Of a stretch of DNA of 64,000 nucleotides, positions 25,667 through 33,949 are shown piece by piece (the stretch's first letter is position 1; each line of letters opens with the position of its first letter). The notes beneath the pieces were generated by a model. The model was given only the letters and a program-made list of their open reading frames with translations, made no database searches and was not told the DNA's origin. Location: the NCBI GenBank assembly GCA_029379215.1, contig JAQYWO010000002.1:1-64000 (forward strand), given 5' to 3'. Both the position numbers and the translations under genes were made by a program. This stretch comes from Rhizonema sp. PD37. GTDB taxonomy: Bacteria > Cyanobacteriota > Cyanobacteriia > Cyanobacteriales > Nostocaceae.

Positions 25667-27106
25667 ATGAAAAATCGAGGAATGACTTTTTTACACTTAC
25701 CCCCTAAACTGGCTCCGATTTTTATCATGATGGCTACTATCTCAGTACCTTTAAATTGTATCAGGGCAAATAAAGTATTAGCACAAACTGTAAATATCCA
25801 AGCATTACCCTACCACCAACTGCAAAAAACTCTTATTGCTCAGAATCCAAGCGAAGCCGCGCTCGTAATTTCTGAACGAGGGCGTGCCCGAGCGTTAGTG
25901 GATTTATTGGCAAAGCGCTTACCGGCGACAAATGATATATCTCTAATTCCATCGCTTGATAAAGTTAAACAAGTTGCCAAACAACAAAATGCCACACTCA
26001 TTGAATATTCAATTATAACTGATGAGTTTAATGTAGAAGGTAAAAAAGAAGTAAAGGAATCAGAATTATATATTTGGGTAATTAAACCTACAGGTGAAAT
26101 TATATTTCGTCAGGTTGACTTAAAACCACTGTGGCAGAAAGAAAAAACTTCTTTAACTGATTTAATTACCAGTAGTCGTGAGTCGATTGGTGTCAGCCGT
26201 GGCAATGTTAAAGGCATGATTAAAGTAGAACAAACAGCAAAGCCTAGCTCAACCGAAAACTTAAAAAGACTTTATCAACTCTTAATTCAACCCATTGCAG
26301 ACCTTTTACCAACTCAACCGAATGATAAAATAATTTTCATTCCTCAAAATTCGCTGTTTCTTGTTCCCTTCGCAGCTTTACCAGATGCAAACGGTAAATA
26401 CCTAATTGAAAAGCATACCATTTCTACCGCTCCCTCGATCCAAGTGCTGGATTTACTTTATCAACGACAGCAACAAATTAAAGGAGTCGCAAAGGATTTG
26501 CTGATAGTCGGTAATCCCACGATGCCCACCGTATCGCCGAAACCTGGAGAAAAGCCGCAGAAGCTGAGTCAACTACCAGGTGCAGAAGAAGAAGCAAAAG
26601 AAATTGCACGTCTTTTCAATACCCAAGCACTCACAGGTGATGCAGCAACAGAAACTACGGTAAAACAGCGAATATCCCAAGCTCGAATTATTCACTTTGC
26701 AACACAGGGTAATCTTGAGTTTGAAGGAATGAATATCCCCGGCGAACTAGCTTTTGCACCATCAAGTCAAGATGACGGGTGGCTGAAATCCGAAGAAATT
26801 ATAAATTTAAACTTAAATGCAGAGCTAGTTGTTTTAAGTAGTTGTGATACAGCTTTAGGCAGAATTACTGGAGATGGTGTGATTGGGTTATCTCGATCTT
26901 TCTTCGCCGCCGGAGTGCCTAGCGTCATTGGTTCTTTATGGAATCCATCAGATAAAGAAACAGTATTGCTAATGACCAAGTTTTATGAGAATCTAAATAA
27001 AAATCCTGATAAAGCTTATCCTCTGCGTCAAGCAATATTAGCAACGATGAAAAAGTATCCAGAGCCTAGATATTGGGCTACTTTCACGCTGATTGGTGCC
27101 TCATAA
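25667..27106 (+). CDS. CHAT protein without TPRs and with catalytic His replaced by Gln
   Basis: The 479-residue protein has a signal peptide (to about VLAQ at 38-42) and goes straight into the CHAT linker (VISERGRARALVDLLA), skipping the whole TPR array of its paralogues. In the CHAT domain the usual ATHG is ATQG, so residue 347 is Gln rather than His, while Cys393 (LSSCDTALG) remains. Without the general-base His it should be inactive as a protease. The rest of the fold is well conserved (ITGDGVIGLSRSFFAAGVPS and the end YWATFTLIG), so it does not look like a decaying frame. It could be a regulatory pseudoprotease or decoy. No TTGCATAAC element precedes it. Confidence 0.9.
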   Translation: MKNRGMTFLHLPPKLAPIFIMMATISVPLNCIRANKVLAQTVNIQALPYHQLQKTLIAQNPSEAALVISERGRARALVDLLAKRLPATNDISLIPSLDKVKQVAKQQNATLIEYSIITDEFNVEGKKEVKESELYIWVIKPTGEIIFRQVDLKPLWQKEKTSLTDLITSSRESIGVSRGNVKGMIKVEQTAKPSSTENLKRLYQLLIQPIADLLPTQPNDKIIFIPQNSLFLVPFAALPDANGKYLIEKHTISTAPSIQVLDLLYQRQQQIKGVAKDLLIVGNPTMPTVSPKPGEKPQKLSQLPGAEEEAKEIARLFNTQALTGDAATETTVKQRISQARIIHFATQGNLEFEGMNIPGELAFAPSSQDDGWLKSEEIINLNLNAELVVLSSCDTALGRITGDGVIGLSRSFFAAGVPSVIGSLWNPSDKETVLLMTKFYENLNKNPDKAYPLRQAILATMKKYPEPRYWATFTLIGAS

Positions 27107-27264
27107 TAGCATATATATTTTCGTAGTAAGCGCTTCAGCGCTTTTCAACCACGTTTTATCCTTACGACAAACCTCAATTTAAGTAAGTCGTTCCCAAAAT
27201 TTCTCCGTATGTAACGAAACGTAACCTTGCCTAAAGCTCTTTTCCGTTCAGCATAGCTGCCTTA

Positions 27265-27295
27265 TTTGCATAACCTCCAAATCGTGAGAAATATA
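27265..27295 (+). promoter_or_regulatory. TTGCATAAC/AGAAATATA element, copy 6
   Basis: TTTGCATAAC (27265-27274), 12 nt, then AGAAATATA (27287-27295). It ends only 12 nt before the first ATG of the CHAT gene, so if it is a promoter the transcript has a very short leader. Confidence 0.7.
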
Positions 27296-27307
27296 TGGAA
27301 AATAGCT

Positions 27308-29569
27308 ATGGCAATGAATATGCGAATCAATAAATTTTCACTGATAGTATTTAGCACTTTGCTGCTCACCGGGTTGCAGTCTGTATGGCCAAATCCAGTG
27401 ACATTTGGGAAACCAGCAGTAGTAGCGCAAACACCAGATGCACGGAAAGCGGAAGCAGATAGACTGTTGCAGCAAGGTAACGAGCAGTTTCAAACAAGTC
27501 AATTTGAAGCAGCATTAAAATTTTGGTCACAAGCATTAATTATCTATCGAGAAATCAAAAACCGTCAAGGGGAGAGTCAATCTCTGGGAAATTTGGGAAA
27601 TGCTTACTATTTTTTGGGAAACTATGTTTTAGCCATTGATTATCAGCAACAGAGTTTAGCCATCGCACGCTCAATTAAAGACCGTTTAGGGGAGAGTCAT
27701 TCTCTGGGAAGTTTGGGAGTTGCTTACGATTCATTGGGAAACTATGCTTTAGCCATTGATTACCAGCAACAGAGATTAGCCATCGCACGTGAAATTAAAG
27801 ACCGTTTAGGGGAGAGTCAATCTCTGGGAAATTTGGGAAATACTTATTATTCATTGGGAAACTATGCTTTAGCCATTGATTACCAGCAACAGAGATTAGC
27901 CATCGCACGTGAAATTAAAGACCGTTTAGGGGAGAGTCATTCTCTGGGAAATTTGGGACTTGCTTACGATTCATTGGGAAACTATGCTTTAGCCATTGAT
28001 TACCAGCAACAGCATTTAGCCATCGCACGTGAAATTAAAGACCTCAATGGAGAAGGAACAGGACTAAATAATTTAGGATTAGCTCTCTATAAATCAGGCA
28101 AGCTTGTAGAAGCTGAAAAAATTCTCCGAACTGGTATTGAGAGATGGGAATCGCTCAGGGATTTATTGGGGAAAAATGATAGCTACAAAATTTCAATTTT
28201 TGAGGAACAAGCTAGTATTTACCGCATACTGCAACAAGTCCTGATTGCTCAAAATAAAACTTCATTAGCTTTAGAAATTTCCGAGCGGGGACGTAGTAGG
28301 GCATTTGTGGAGTTATTAACTTCACGCTTGGTTCACAAAACTACAAGTCAAACCCTAGAACCTACTGTTGCTAAACCGACATTATCGCTACTGCAACAAA
28401 TCGCTAAACAGCAAAATGCCACCCTCGTGGAATATTCGATTAATTATTATGGCTTAAAGATTCAGGGTAAACTTGAAGCTAAGGAATCAGAAATTTATAT
28501 TTGGGTTATAAAACCAACAGGTGAAATACATTATCGTAAATCTGACCTCAAGCCCCTGTGGCAGAAAGAAAATACAACTTTAGCAGAATTCGTAACAACC
28601 AGTCGCAACTCTATCGGTGCAAGAGGTACGGCTTTTCGCGGCAGCATTAATGTAACTTACAATCCCGATGCACCTAAAGCAACAAACAAGTTGAAGCGTT
28701 TACACGAATTATTAATCAATCCTATCGCCGACTTATTACCCAAAAATCCCAATGATCGCTTGATATTCATTCCCCAACGTTCCCTATTCCTCGTTCCTTT
28801 CCCAGCACTGCAAAATGAACAAGGCAAATACCTTGTCGAAAAACATACCATTCTTACTGCGCCCTCAATTCAGGTGTTGGATTTAACTCACTTGCAAAGA
28901 TTGGGAAATCGGAAATCAAAAGTTGGGAGTGGTGGGGAGGCAATAGTTGTCGGTAATCCCACTATGCCTAGTGTACCACCTCACCCAGGAGATCAACCGC
29001 AGCAGCTAGCATCATTACCAGGGGCTGAAAAAGAAGTCAAAGCGATCGCACCCCTACTCAATACCAAAGCAATTACAGGTTCTCAGGCGACGAAAGCATC
29101 TATTCTCCAACTTTTACCAAGAGCGCGAATCATTCATCTCGCAACTCACGGCATATTCGATGATATTCGGGGTTTGGGAAGTGCGATAGCCCTTGCTCCC
29201 GATTCATCACCTCCAAAACCTGGAGAAATCAACGGCTTGCTGACTGCTGAAGAAATTCTCGATCTGAAGCTGCAAGCCGAGTTAGTCGTCCTCAGCGCTT
29301 GTGACACTGGTAGGGGAAAAATTACCGGGGATGGCGTCATCGGCTTATCGCGATCGCTCATCTCAGCAGGTGTTCCTAGCGTCATGGTGTCTCTATGGTC
29401 AATTCCCGACGCCCCTACCGCAGAGTTGATGTCTCAATTCTACACCAATCTGCAACAACGGCATATGGACAAAGCACAAGCTTTGCGTCAAGCGATGCTA
29501 ACGACAATGAAAAGCCATCCCAATCCTGTAGATTGGGCAGCTTTCACCCTGATTGGTGAATCTGAGTAG
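27308..29569 (+). CDS. Secreted TPR-CHAT protease-like protein (6 TPRs)
   Basis: Three in-frame ATGs lie at 27308, 27314 and 27320; I use the first because an upstream TTG frame would run through the promoter-like element. The 753-residue protein has a signal peptide (FSLIVFSTLLLTGLQSVW, ending near VVAQ), about six 40-residue TPR units (50-275), the linker LEISERGRSRAFVELL, and a CHAT domain with His614 (HLATHGIFDD) and Cys665 (LSACDTGRG). Four TPR units repeat at 120-bp period with near-identical DNA. Its 3' end is the likely source of, or sister to, the relics at 12124, 21243 and 29922. It is a probable periplasmic protease of unknown substrate. Confidence 0.92.
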   Translation: MAMNMRINKFSLIVFSTLLLTGLQSVWPNPVTFGKPAVVAQTPDARKAEADRLLQQGNEQFQTSQFEAALKFWSQALIIYREIKNRQGESQSLGNLGNAYYFLGNYVLAIDYQQQSLAIARSIKDRLGESHSLGSLGVAYDSLGNYALAIDYQQQRLAIAREIKDRLGESQSLGNLGNTYYSLGNYALAIDYQQQRLAIAREIKDRLGESHSLGNLGLAYDSLGNYALAIDYQQQHLAIAREIKDLNGEGTGLNNLGLALYKSGKLVEAEKILRTGIERWESLRDLLGKNDSYKISIFEEQASIYRILQQVLIAQNKTSLALEISERGRSRAFVELLTSRLVHKTTSQTLEPTVAKPTLSLLQQIAKQQNATLVEYSINYYGLKIQGKLEAKESEIYIWVIKPTGEIHYRKSDLKPLWQKENTTLAEFVTTSRNSIGARGTAFRGSINVTYNPDAPKATNKLKRLHELLINPIADLLPKNPNDRLIFIPQRSLFLVPFPALQNEQGKYLVEKHTILTAPSIQVLDLTHLQRLGNRKSKVGSGGEAIVVGNPTMPSVPPHPGDQPQQLASLPGAEKEVKAIAPLLNTKAITGSQATKASILQLLPRARIIHLATHGIFDDIRGLGSAIALAPDSSPPKPGEINGLLTAEEILDLKLQAELVVLSACDTGRGKITGDGVIGLSRSLISAGVPSVMVSLWSIPDAPTAELMSQFYTNLQQRHMDKAQALRQAMLTTMKSHPNPVDWAAFTLIGESE

Positions 29570-29676
29570 GAAAAATATCTTTAACTGTAACTTTATGGTT
29601 CACAAGCTCTTGTGATGACTAATCGACGTAAAGAAGATGGAATTGTGGACATTGATCGCTCAACTTATGTCGCTGA

Positions 29677-29880
29677 TTACTTCGTAACACACTGTACCTG
29701 TAATCTCAGTAGAGACAAAAACTCTGCTAACTCGACAAGTCCCTCTGCTTCCAATCGCTCTGTTTGGTTCAACTCCTCACCTGCATCCTGGCGATCAAGC
29801 AAAAATTGAAGACGTTCTTGGACAGCATTGGGGAGTTGAAAGTAAGTTAGTTCGACGGGTATCTCGATTATTTTCGACAT
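29677..29880 (-). CDS. Small antitoxin-like protein (orphan)
   Basis: The 67-residue protein has the pattern of short cyanobacterial proteins that usually precede an HNH-type nuclease or another toxin: RLQFLLDRQDAGEELNQTER followed by LEAEGLVELAEFLSLLRLQ. No partner follows on this strand; the next minus-strand sequence runs into the 3' end of the CHAT gene. The ribosome-binding site is weak. It may be an orphan antitoxin or a remnant. The assignment rests on my memory of similar proteins, so it is tentative. Confidence 0.5.
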   Translation of the reverse strand: MSKIIEIPVELTYFQLPNAVQERLQFLLDRQDAGEELNQTERLEAEGLVELAEFLSLLRLQVQCVTK

Positions 29881-29921
29881 ATATGAGACTCTTGTGAACA
29901 GATGATCGGAAATTATAATTC

Positions 29922-30012
29922 TACCGCAGAGTTAATGTTTTAATTTTACATCAATCTACAACAATGACATATGGACAAAGCACAAGCTTTACGTCAAGCG
30001 ATGCTAAAGACG
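29922..30012 (+). pseudogene. Second CHAT gene 3' relic
   Basis: TACCGCAGAGTTAATG, then ATGGACAAAGCACAAGCTTT and CGTCAAGCGATGCTAA, match 29416-29508 of the upstream CHAT gene, with several substitutions and frame breaks. It lies about 350 bp behind the stop codon of that gene and abuts a transposase fragment. Confidence 0.75.
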
Positions 30013-30015
30013 GGC

Positions 30016-30165
30016 ATAATACAAACTCAACTGGGATGACACTTTTAGTCGTTAATAACTGAACTCGAACTCCATAGAAATAGCGTTTCTTTAATGCAAT
30101 GTAATCCCTGTACTCCTCGCATAGATAGTAATTATTTGTGAGAACATTTTCCTCTCCGTTTTGAT
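30016..30165 (-). pseudogene. Transposase fragment (IS982-like)
   Basis: On the minus strand the frame contains KKRYFYGVRVQLLTTKSVIP followed by VEFVL. This resembles the catalytic core of IS982-type transposases (YFYG...LxxxxxGIPVEF). Neither end of the element is seen. A related fragment (VQLLTTKSGIP) occurs at 37909-37951. The IS family is assigned from memory and should be treated as tentative. Confidence 0.55.
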
Positions 30166-30288
30166 TCCTGGAGGAGATTCTATTGCCTTTTTGGCACAAA
30201 TGCCTGTCAGAATTTATAACTAGCAACTTGGGTTAATAAATACCCTCTACAGGTGGACTCACACGGTTGTCAAATCTGGGCATCCCCA

Positions 30289-30322
30289 TTTTTGCATAAC
30301 TTCTATTGCGTTCAGAAATATA
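30289..30322 (+). promoter_or_regulatory. TTGCATAAC/AGAAATATA element, copy 7
   Basis: TTTTTGCATAAC (30289-30300), 13 nt, then AGAAATATA (30314-30322), about 107 nt before the propeptide-like gene. ACAATTGAGCGATCGCTCT follows, as in copy 2. Confidence 0.72.
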
Positions 30323-30347
30323 AACAATTGAGCGATCGCTCTGGTTC

Positions 30348-30379
30348 GTAGTTGCGCTTCAGCGCTGAAGCGCAACTAC
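30348..30379 (+). promoter_or_regulatory. Perfect 32-bp palindrome in a 5' leader
   Basis: GTAGTTGCGCTTCAGC is followed at once by its exact reverse complement. It lies between promoter copy 7 and ATG 30430, so the leader RNA would fold into a strong hairpin and could attenuate transcription or protect the message. The same repeat family acts as a terminator after the subtilase gene (15642). Confidence 0.55.
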
Positions 30380-30429
30380 AAGCCTATTTACGCTTATCTA
30401 TTTACAGTAAAATTAGCGGAATAACTATC

Positions 30430-31080
30430 ATGAAACGTATCTTTGGCATTTTATTAGCTAGTAGTATTTGGTCATTAAGCGGCATCTCACTACCAACAAA
30501 CACTCTAGCCATCGCTCAAACCCAAGAGAATAGTGATTTATTTTACCTGTATAAAGGACAACGCATTTCCTTAAATCAGCGAGCAGATGCGATCGCAGTT
30601 GCCTTTAAAAAAGTGCCTGCAACACGCAATCTCGCTGCTCAACCGCTTTACCTCCAACTCCAGCAAGCCTTACAGGGCGGCGTTCGTGGAATTACTCCGC
30701 CAAAAGTCAGTCCTTTAGGGGAAAATTTTGCTGTGGTGAGTCTGCCAACGGGAACTCGGGATGTCGGCAGTGCTTTTCAGAAGCGAATTCAACAGCAACC
30801 TTACGTCCAAACTACCCTACCAGTGCTGAGTCGCAGCCAACGCCAAGAAACAATCGTTCTACCCAATGAAATTATTATCAGTATAGATCCACAACTTGAC
30901 GAGAGCCAAAGACAGGCAATCTTGCAGCAAAATCATCTAGCGGTGGTGCGTCCGTTGCGCTTTAATCGCGATCGCTATTTAGTGAAATCCACATCTGCCG
31001 CTGGTACAAAAGTTCTCAGTATTGCCAACCGGCTAAACAAAGTTAAAGGTATAACTTATGCTACGCCTAACTTCGATTGA
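30430..31080 (+). CDS. Stand-alone subtilase N-terminal/propeptide-like protein
   Basis: The 216-residue protein starts at ATG 30430 with a signal peptide (MKRIFGILLASSIWSLSG). It is collinear with the N-terminal region of the subtilase at 13442: DLFYLYKGQRISLNQRAD, PLYLQLQQALQGGVRG, TTLPVLSRSQRQETIVLPNE and the end VKGITYATPNFD. It then stops, exactly where the subtilase goes on to its linker and catalytic domain. No catalytic remnant follows. It keeps its own TTGCATAAC element, and the frame is intact despite many synonymous and conservative changes. Free subtilase propeptides can inhibit or help fold the protease in trans, so it may be a regulator; a truncated pseudogene is the alternative. 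Confidence 0.82.
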   Translation: MKRIFGILLASSIWSLSGISLPTNTLAIAQTQENSDLFYLYKGQRISLNQRADAIAVAFKKVPATRNLAAQPLYLQLQQALQGGVRGITPPKVSPLGENFAVVSLPTGTRDVGSAFQKRIQQQPYVQTTLPVLSRSQRQETIVLPNEIIISIDPQLDESQRQAILQQNHLAVVRPLRFNRDRYLVKSTSAAGTKVLSIANRLNKVKGITYATPNFD

Positions 31081-31345
31081 AGGTGAGCGAGGGCAGTATT
31101 GATATAAAGAAACACAGCAGCAATAGCGATCGCATTTGAGGTTATTGGATCAGTGGAAAGCTTCACACAAGGCGAAGAGTTTTCGTTTAATTCGTCAACT
31201 TTGTGTCTTCTTGAGCGAGCGTCGGGAACGCTTACCGTACCCCTACAGGGAAGCAAGCTATGACAAGCAGCGTCTCCGATAGGAGAAGGTATCGCTCTTT
31301 CGATGGAGAATTTATTAGATGCCATTTTCAGCTAATTAGACCACA

Positions 31346-31373
31346 GTAAGGGCTCTCGGCCGAGAGCCCTTAC
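31346..31373. repeat. Perfect 28-bp palindrome
   Basis: GTAAGGGCTCTCGG is followed directly by its exact reverse complement. It stands 265 bp after the propeptide-like gene. It could end transcription or be a mobile-repeat core. Confidence 0.6.
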
Positions 31374-31518
31374 CAATAGTGTGGTTCATAGAGAGTGAAA
31401 ATTGCTGTAAGTTTAGTGGATTGAACCTTTCCCTAGACTGTAGCGCCCGTTTGTGTACATGCTTATCCAAACTGGATTGATAATAGAAGTATTTGGAAAA
31501 TTTCTGAATCCGGACTTT

Positions 31519-31662
31519 TCATCTTATGTCCGGTAAATTAATCTTAATTCCATCCGAACCCCAACCCGCCAAAGCCCTACTTTTTCTCCTTTCCCCGAAG
31601 CGCGGGGAGGGGAGGGGGGTGAGGTTCTTTTATTCTGGGTGATTTTAAGGACATTATATCAT
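31519..31662. repeat. MITE-like element, family 1 (copy C)
   Basis: TCATCTTATGTCCGGTAAATTAA at the left and AAGGACATTATATCATTGA at the right are degenerate inverted termini. The inner GGGGAGGGGAGGGGGGTGAG and GAACCCCAACCCGCC blocks match copies at 61 and 8958. Confidence 0.55.
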
Positions 31663-31808
31663 TGATATTTTCAAAGAGAAAGGGCTGCCAAAGACAACCC
31701 TTTCTCTCCCCCCCTATCAGAATGATTATTATTCTTATATAGATGACGTTATTTGTTTTTTTGGATATATTAGGATTCGGAAGCTATTTAATTGGGAATA
31801 GCTAATCG

Positions 31809-32006
31809 CTATTCAACATTGGTAATCCGGAAACCCATCATACATTCATACTGCTCTGGCTGCTGTTCTGTGAGTTTATGGATAGCTCGGCCGCAGCACA
31901 GTTCACCCTGACGCCATCGGGGTTGACCTCCGCCATCAGCAAGTAAACAAGATTGGCAAACTTGCCTTGGGGTAAGGATTTGGTCTTCCATAACAATGAC
32001 TAGCAT
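31809..32006 (-). CDS. Small Cys-rich protein, possible metal binding
   Basis: The start is the ATG at 32006, 7 nt after GGAGGA; the frame is open eight codons further but that extension has no ribosome-binding site. The 65-residue protein has CQSC (about 14-17), a CC pair (about 37-38) and a late Cys (QYECMMGF), a spacing that could hold Zn2+ or an iron-sulfur cluster. It looks like a conserved small cyanobacterial protein, but I cannot name a family. It is transcribed away from glyA, about 310 bp distant. Confidence 0.7.
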   Translation of the reverse strand: MLVIVMEDQILTPRQVCQSCLLADGGGQPRWRQGELCCGRAIHKLTEQQPEQYECMMGFRITNVE

Positions 32007-32316
32007 CAATTTCCTCCTATTTATCCTCATCTCCCATGTTTTCGATGGGGGATTTTGTGAATTGTCGTTTGCTGTTGCACAAATTCTTGTTAAGAATCAA
32101 CAGTGACGAGCATTCCAAACACCCCTACTTGCGGCGACGGCTCATACTCCACTCATGAATAGAGCTTGTGTCTAATATATCTAATATATTAGGTAAGTCG
32201 GGGTAAATAAATTTAACTAGTCGTTAATCATTTGTTATTTGTCAAGAGCAAACGATAAATGACTAAGGACAGTACAGTGACCGACAAGCTTGTACATTTA
32301 TCTAAGGATAATTGAA
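32007..32316. promoter_or_regulatory. Intergenic region upstream of glyA
   Basis: The region lies between divergent genes. It contains TCTAATATATCTAATATATT near 32170-32193, a direct repeat overlapping a CTAATATATTAG palindrome, which could bind a regulator. AAGGA at 32304-32308 serves the glyA start. No glycine-riboswitch fold was recognised by eye. Confidence 0.35.
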
Positions 32317-33600
32317 GTGACTCTGACTCATTCAGACTTTCTAACATCATCCGATCCTGCTGTTGCGGAGTTAATCAACCTTGAACTCCAGCGCCAACGC
32401 CACCACTTGGAATTAATTGCGAGTGAAAACTTCACCTCCGCCGCTGTCTTAGCTGCTCAAGGTTCAGTGTTGACCAATAAATATGCTGAGGGGTTGCCTG
32501 GTAAACGTTACTATGGTGGCTGCGAGTTCGTAGATCGAATTGAGCAGATAGCGATCGACCGAGCCAAGCAACTATTCGGTGCCGCAAGTGCCAACGTACA
32601 ACCTCATTCAGGTGCACAGGCAAATTTCGCCGTGTTTCTCACCCTCCTGCAACCAGGAGACAAAATCATGGGGATGGATTTGTCTCATGGGGGACATCTT
32701 ACCCACGGTTCACCTGTAAACGTTTCCGGTAAGTGGTTTGAGGTATGTCATTACGGCGTTAGTCCGGAAACAGAGGAACTGGACTATAACCAAATTCGGG
32801 AGCAGGCGCTGAGGGAGCGTCCTAAGCTGCTGATTTGCGGTTATTCGGCATATCCTCGTGTGATTGACTTTGAAAAGTTTCGCAGTATAGCTGATGAAGT
32901 TGGTGCATATCTGCTAGCAGATATCGCCCATATTGCTGGTTTGGTTGCCAGTGGTCTTCATCCCGATCCTATTCCCTATTGTGACGTAGTAACGACAACT
33001 ACACACAAAACTCTACGTGGTCCCAGAGGTGGTTTAATCTTGACTCGCGATGCTGAGTTAGGAAAGAAACTAGATAAATCTGTTTTTCCCGGTACTCAAG
33101 GCGGACCTTTGGAACATGTCATTGCTGGTAAAGCAGTGGCTTTTGGGGAAGCGTTGAAGCCTGAGTTCAAAGTCTACTCTGCCCAAGTCATTGAGAATGC
33201 TCGTGCCTTAGCAAATCAATTACAAAATAGAGGCTTGAAAATAGTCTCAAATGGCACAGATAATCATTTAATGCTCGTAGATTTACGGTCTATTGGCATG
33301 ACAGGCAAGCTTGCAGATCGGTTGGTGAGTGAAATCCATATTACCGCCAACAAAAACACGGTTCCCTTCGATCCAGAGTCGCCATTTGTCACGAGTGGTT
33401 TGAGGTTGGGTTCCCCAGCAATGACGACAAGGGGTATGGGAGCAACGGAATTTACAGAGATTGGGAATATTATTGCCGATCGCCTGTTAGATCCCGACTC
33501 TTCCGAAGTCGCCGAGGATTGTCGGCGACGGGTAGCGGCGTTATGCGATCGCTTCCCCTTGTACTCGCATCTGGAGAGTTTTGTCCCAGCTCTTGCTTGA
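32317..33600 (+). CDS. glyA: Serine hydroxymethyltransferase
   Basis: This PLP enzyme converts serine and tetrahydrofolate to glycine and methylene-tetrahydrofolate, the main source of one-carbon units and part of photorespiration in cyanobacteria. The start is GTG 32317, 8 nt after AAGGA, giving 427 residues, the usual length. Visible motifs are [42 protein letters not shown], the PLP-Lys loop [16 protein letters not shown], and [20 protein letters not shown]. The gene stands alone, followed by a MITE-like element and a palindrome. Confidence 0.98.
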   Translation: MTLTHSDFLTSSDPAVAELINLELQRQRHHLELIASENFTSAAVLAAQGSVLTNKYAEGLPGKRYYGGCEFVDRIEQIAIDRAKQLFGAASANVQPHSGAQANFAVFLTLLQPGDKIMGMDLSHGGHLTHGSPVNVSGKWFEVCHYGVSPETEELDYNQIREQALRERPKLLICGYSAYPRVIDFEKFRSIADEVGAYLLADIAHIAGLVASGLHPDPIPYCDVVTTTTHKTLRGPRGGLILTRDAELGKKLDKSVFPGTQGGPLEHVIAGKAVAFGEALKPEFKVYSAQVIENARALANQLQNRGLKIVSNGTDNHLMLVDLRSIGMTGKLADRLVSEIHITANKNTVPFDPESPFVTSGLRLGSPAMTTRGMGATEFTEIGNIIADRLLDPDSSEVAEDCRRRVAALCDRFPLYSHLESFVPALA

Positions 33601-33628
33601 AATTAGATTGAGGAGTATGGGCGGGTTT

Positions 33629-33783
33629 CAATACCGTTCAGTTAAGGCATTTATTCGTTGAGGCAGGCAGGGGAGGAAAGAGTTATTGTTATTGGACAAT
33701 TAGTTCTTCCCCCCCTGCTGCTCTACTCCAGAATGCTCCCCTCGCTTGCCAAGACGAGTCAACGTCTTATCTGAACCGTATTG
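33629..33783. repeat. MITE-like element, family 3 (copy 1)
   Basis: CAATACCGTTCAG (33629-33641) and CTGAACCGTATTG (33771-33783) are inverted termini around 155 bp. The interior has GGGAGGAAAGAGTTAT, TGGACAATTA and CTGCTGCTCTACTC, also present in the copy at 45651-45781. Confidence 0.7.
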
Positions 33784-33844
33784 GGGCGGGTTTAACGATA
33801 TCCTGCGTTTAGTTGAATGTTACTTCTATAAAACCCGCCCCTAC
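33784..33844. repeat. GCGGGTTT...AAACCCGC palindrome element
   Basis: GGGCGGGTTTAACGATA and AAAACCCGCCCCTAC are inverted ends of a ~60-bp element. The same family forms the triple tandem array at 63040-63225. Confidence 0.55.
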
Positions 33845-33949
33845 TAATTTAAAATCGTCCTGCTGATAGGTGTCTGATTTGTAGTAAATATAGGTAGACA
33901 TAATACCTCAACGTATTTTTGTCTGGAAACCTACTCATTGAACATACAG

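Larger units (their letters stand above)
31081..31808. other. Gene-free region downstream of the protease locus
   Basis: No gene is supported. The region contains a perfect 28-bp palindrome (31346-31373), a short repeat shared with 21110 and 24895, and a family-1 MITE-like element (31519-31662). It marks the right boundary of the locus. Confidence 0.6.

Noticed and set aside
9259..31080. Gasdermin-type cell-death module
   Set aside because: CHAT proteases suggested it, but no small gasdermin-like or other pore-forming gene is present in or near the locus.
31056..31325. Minus-strand 89-codon frame overlapping the end of the propeptide-like gene
   Set aside because: No ribosome-binding site or family resemblance, and it is antisense to a supported gene.
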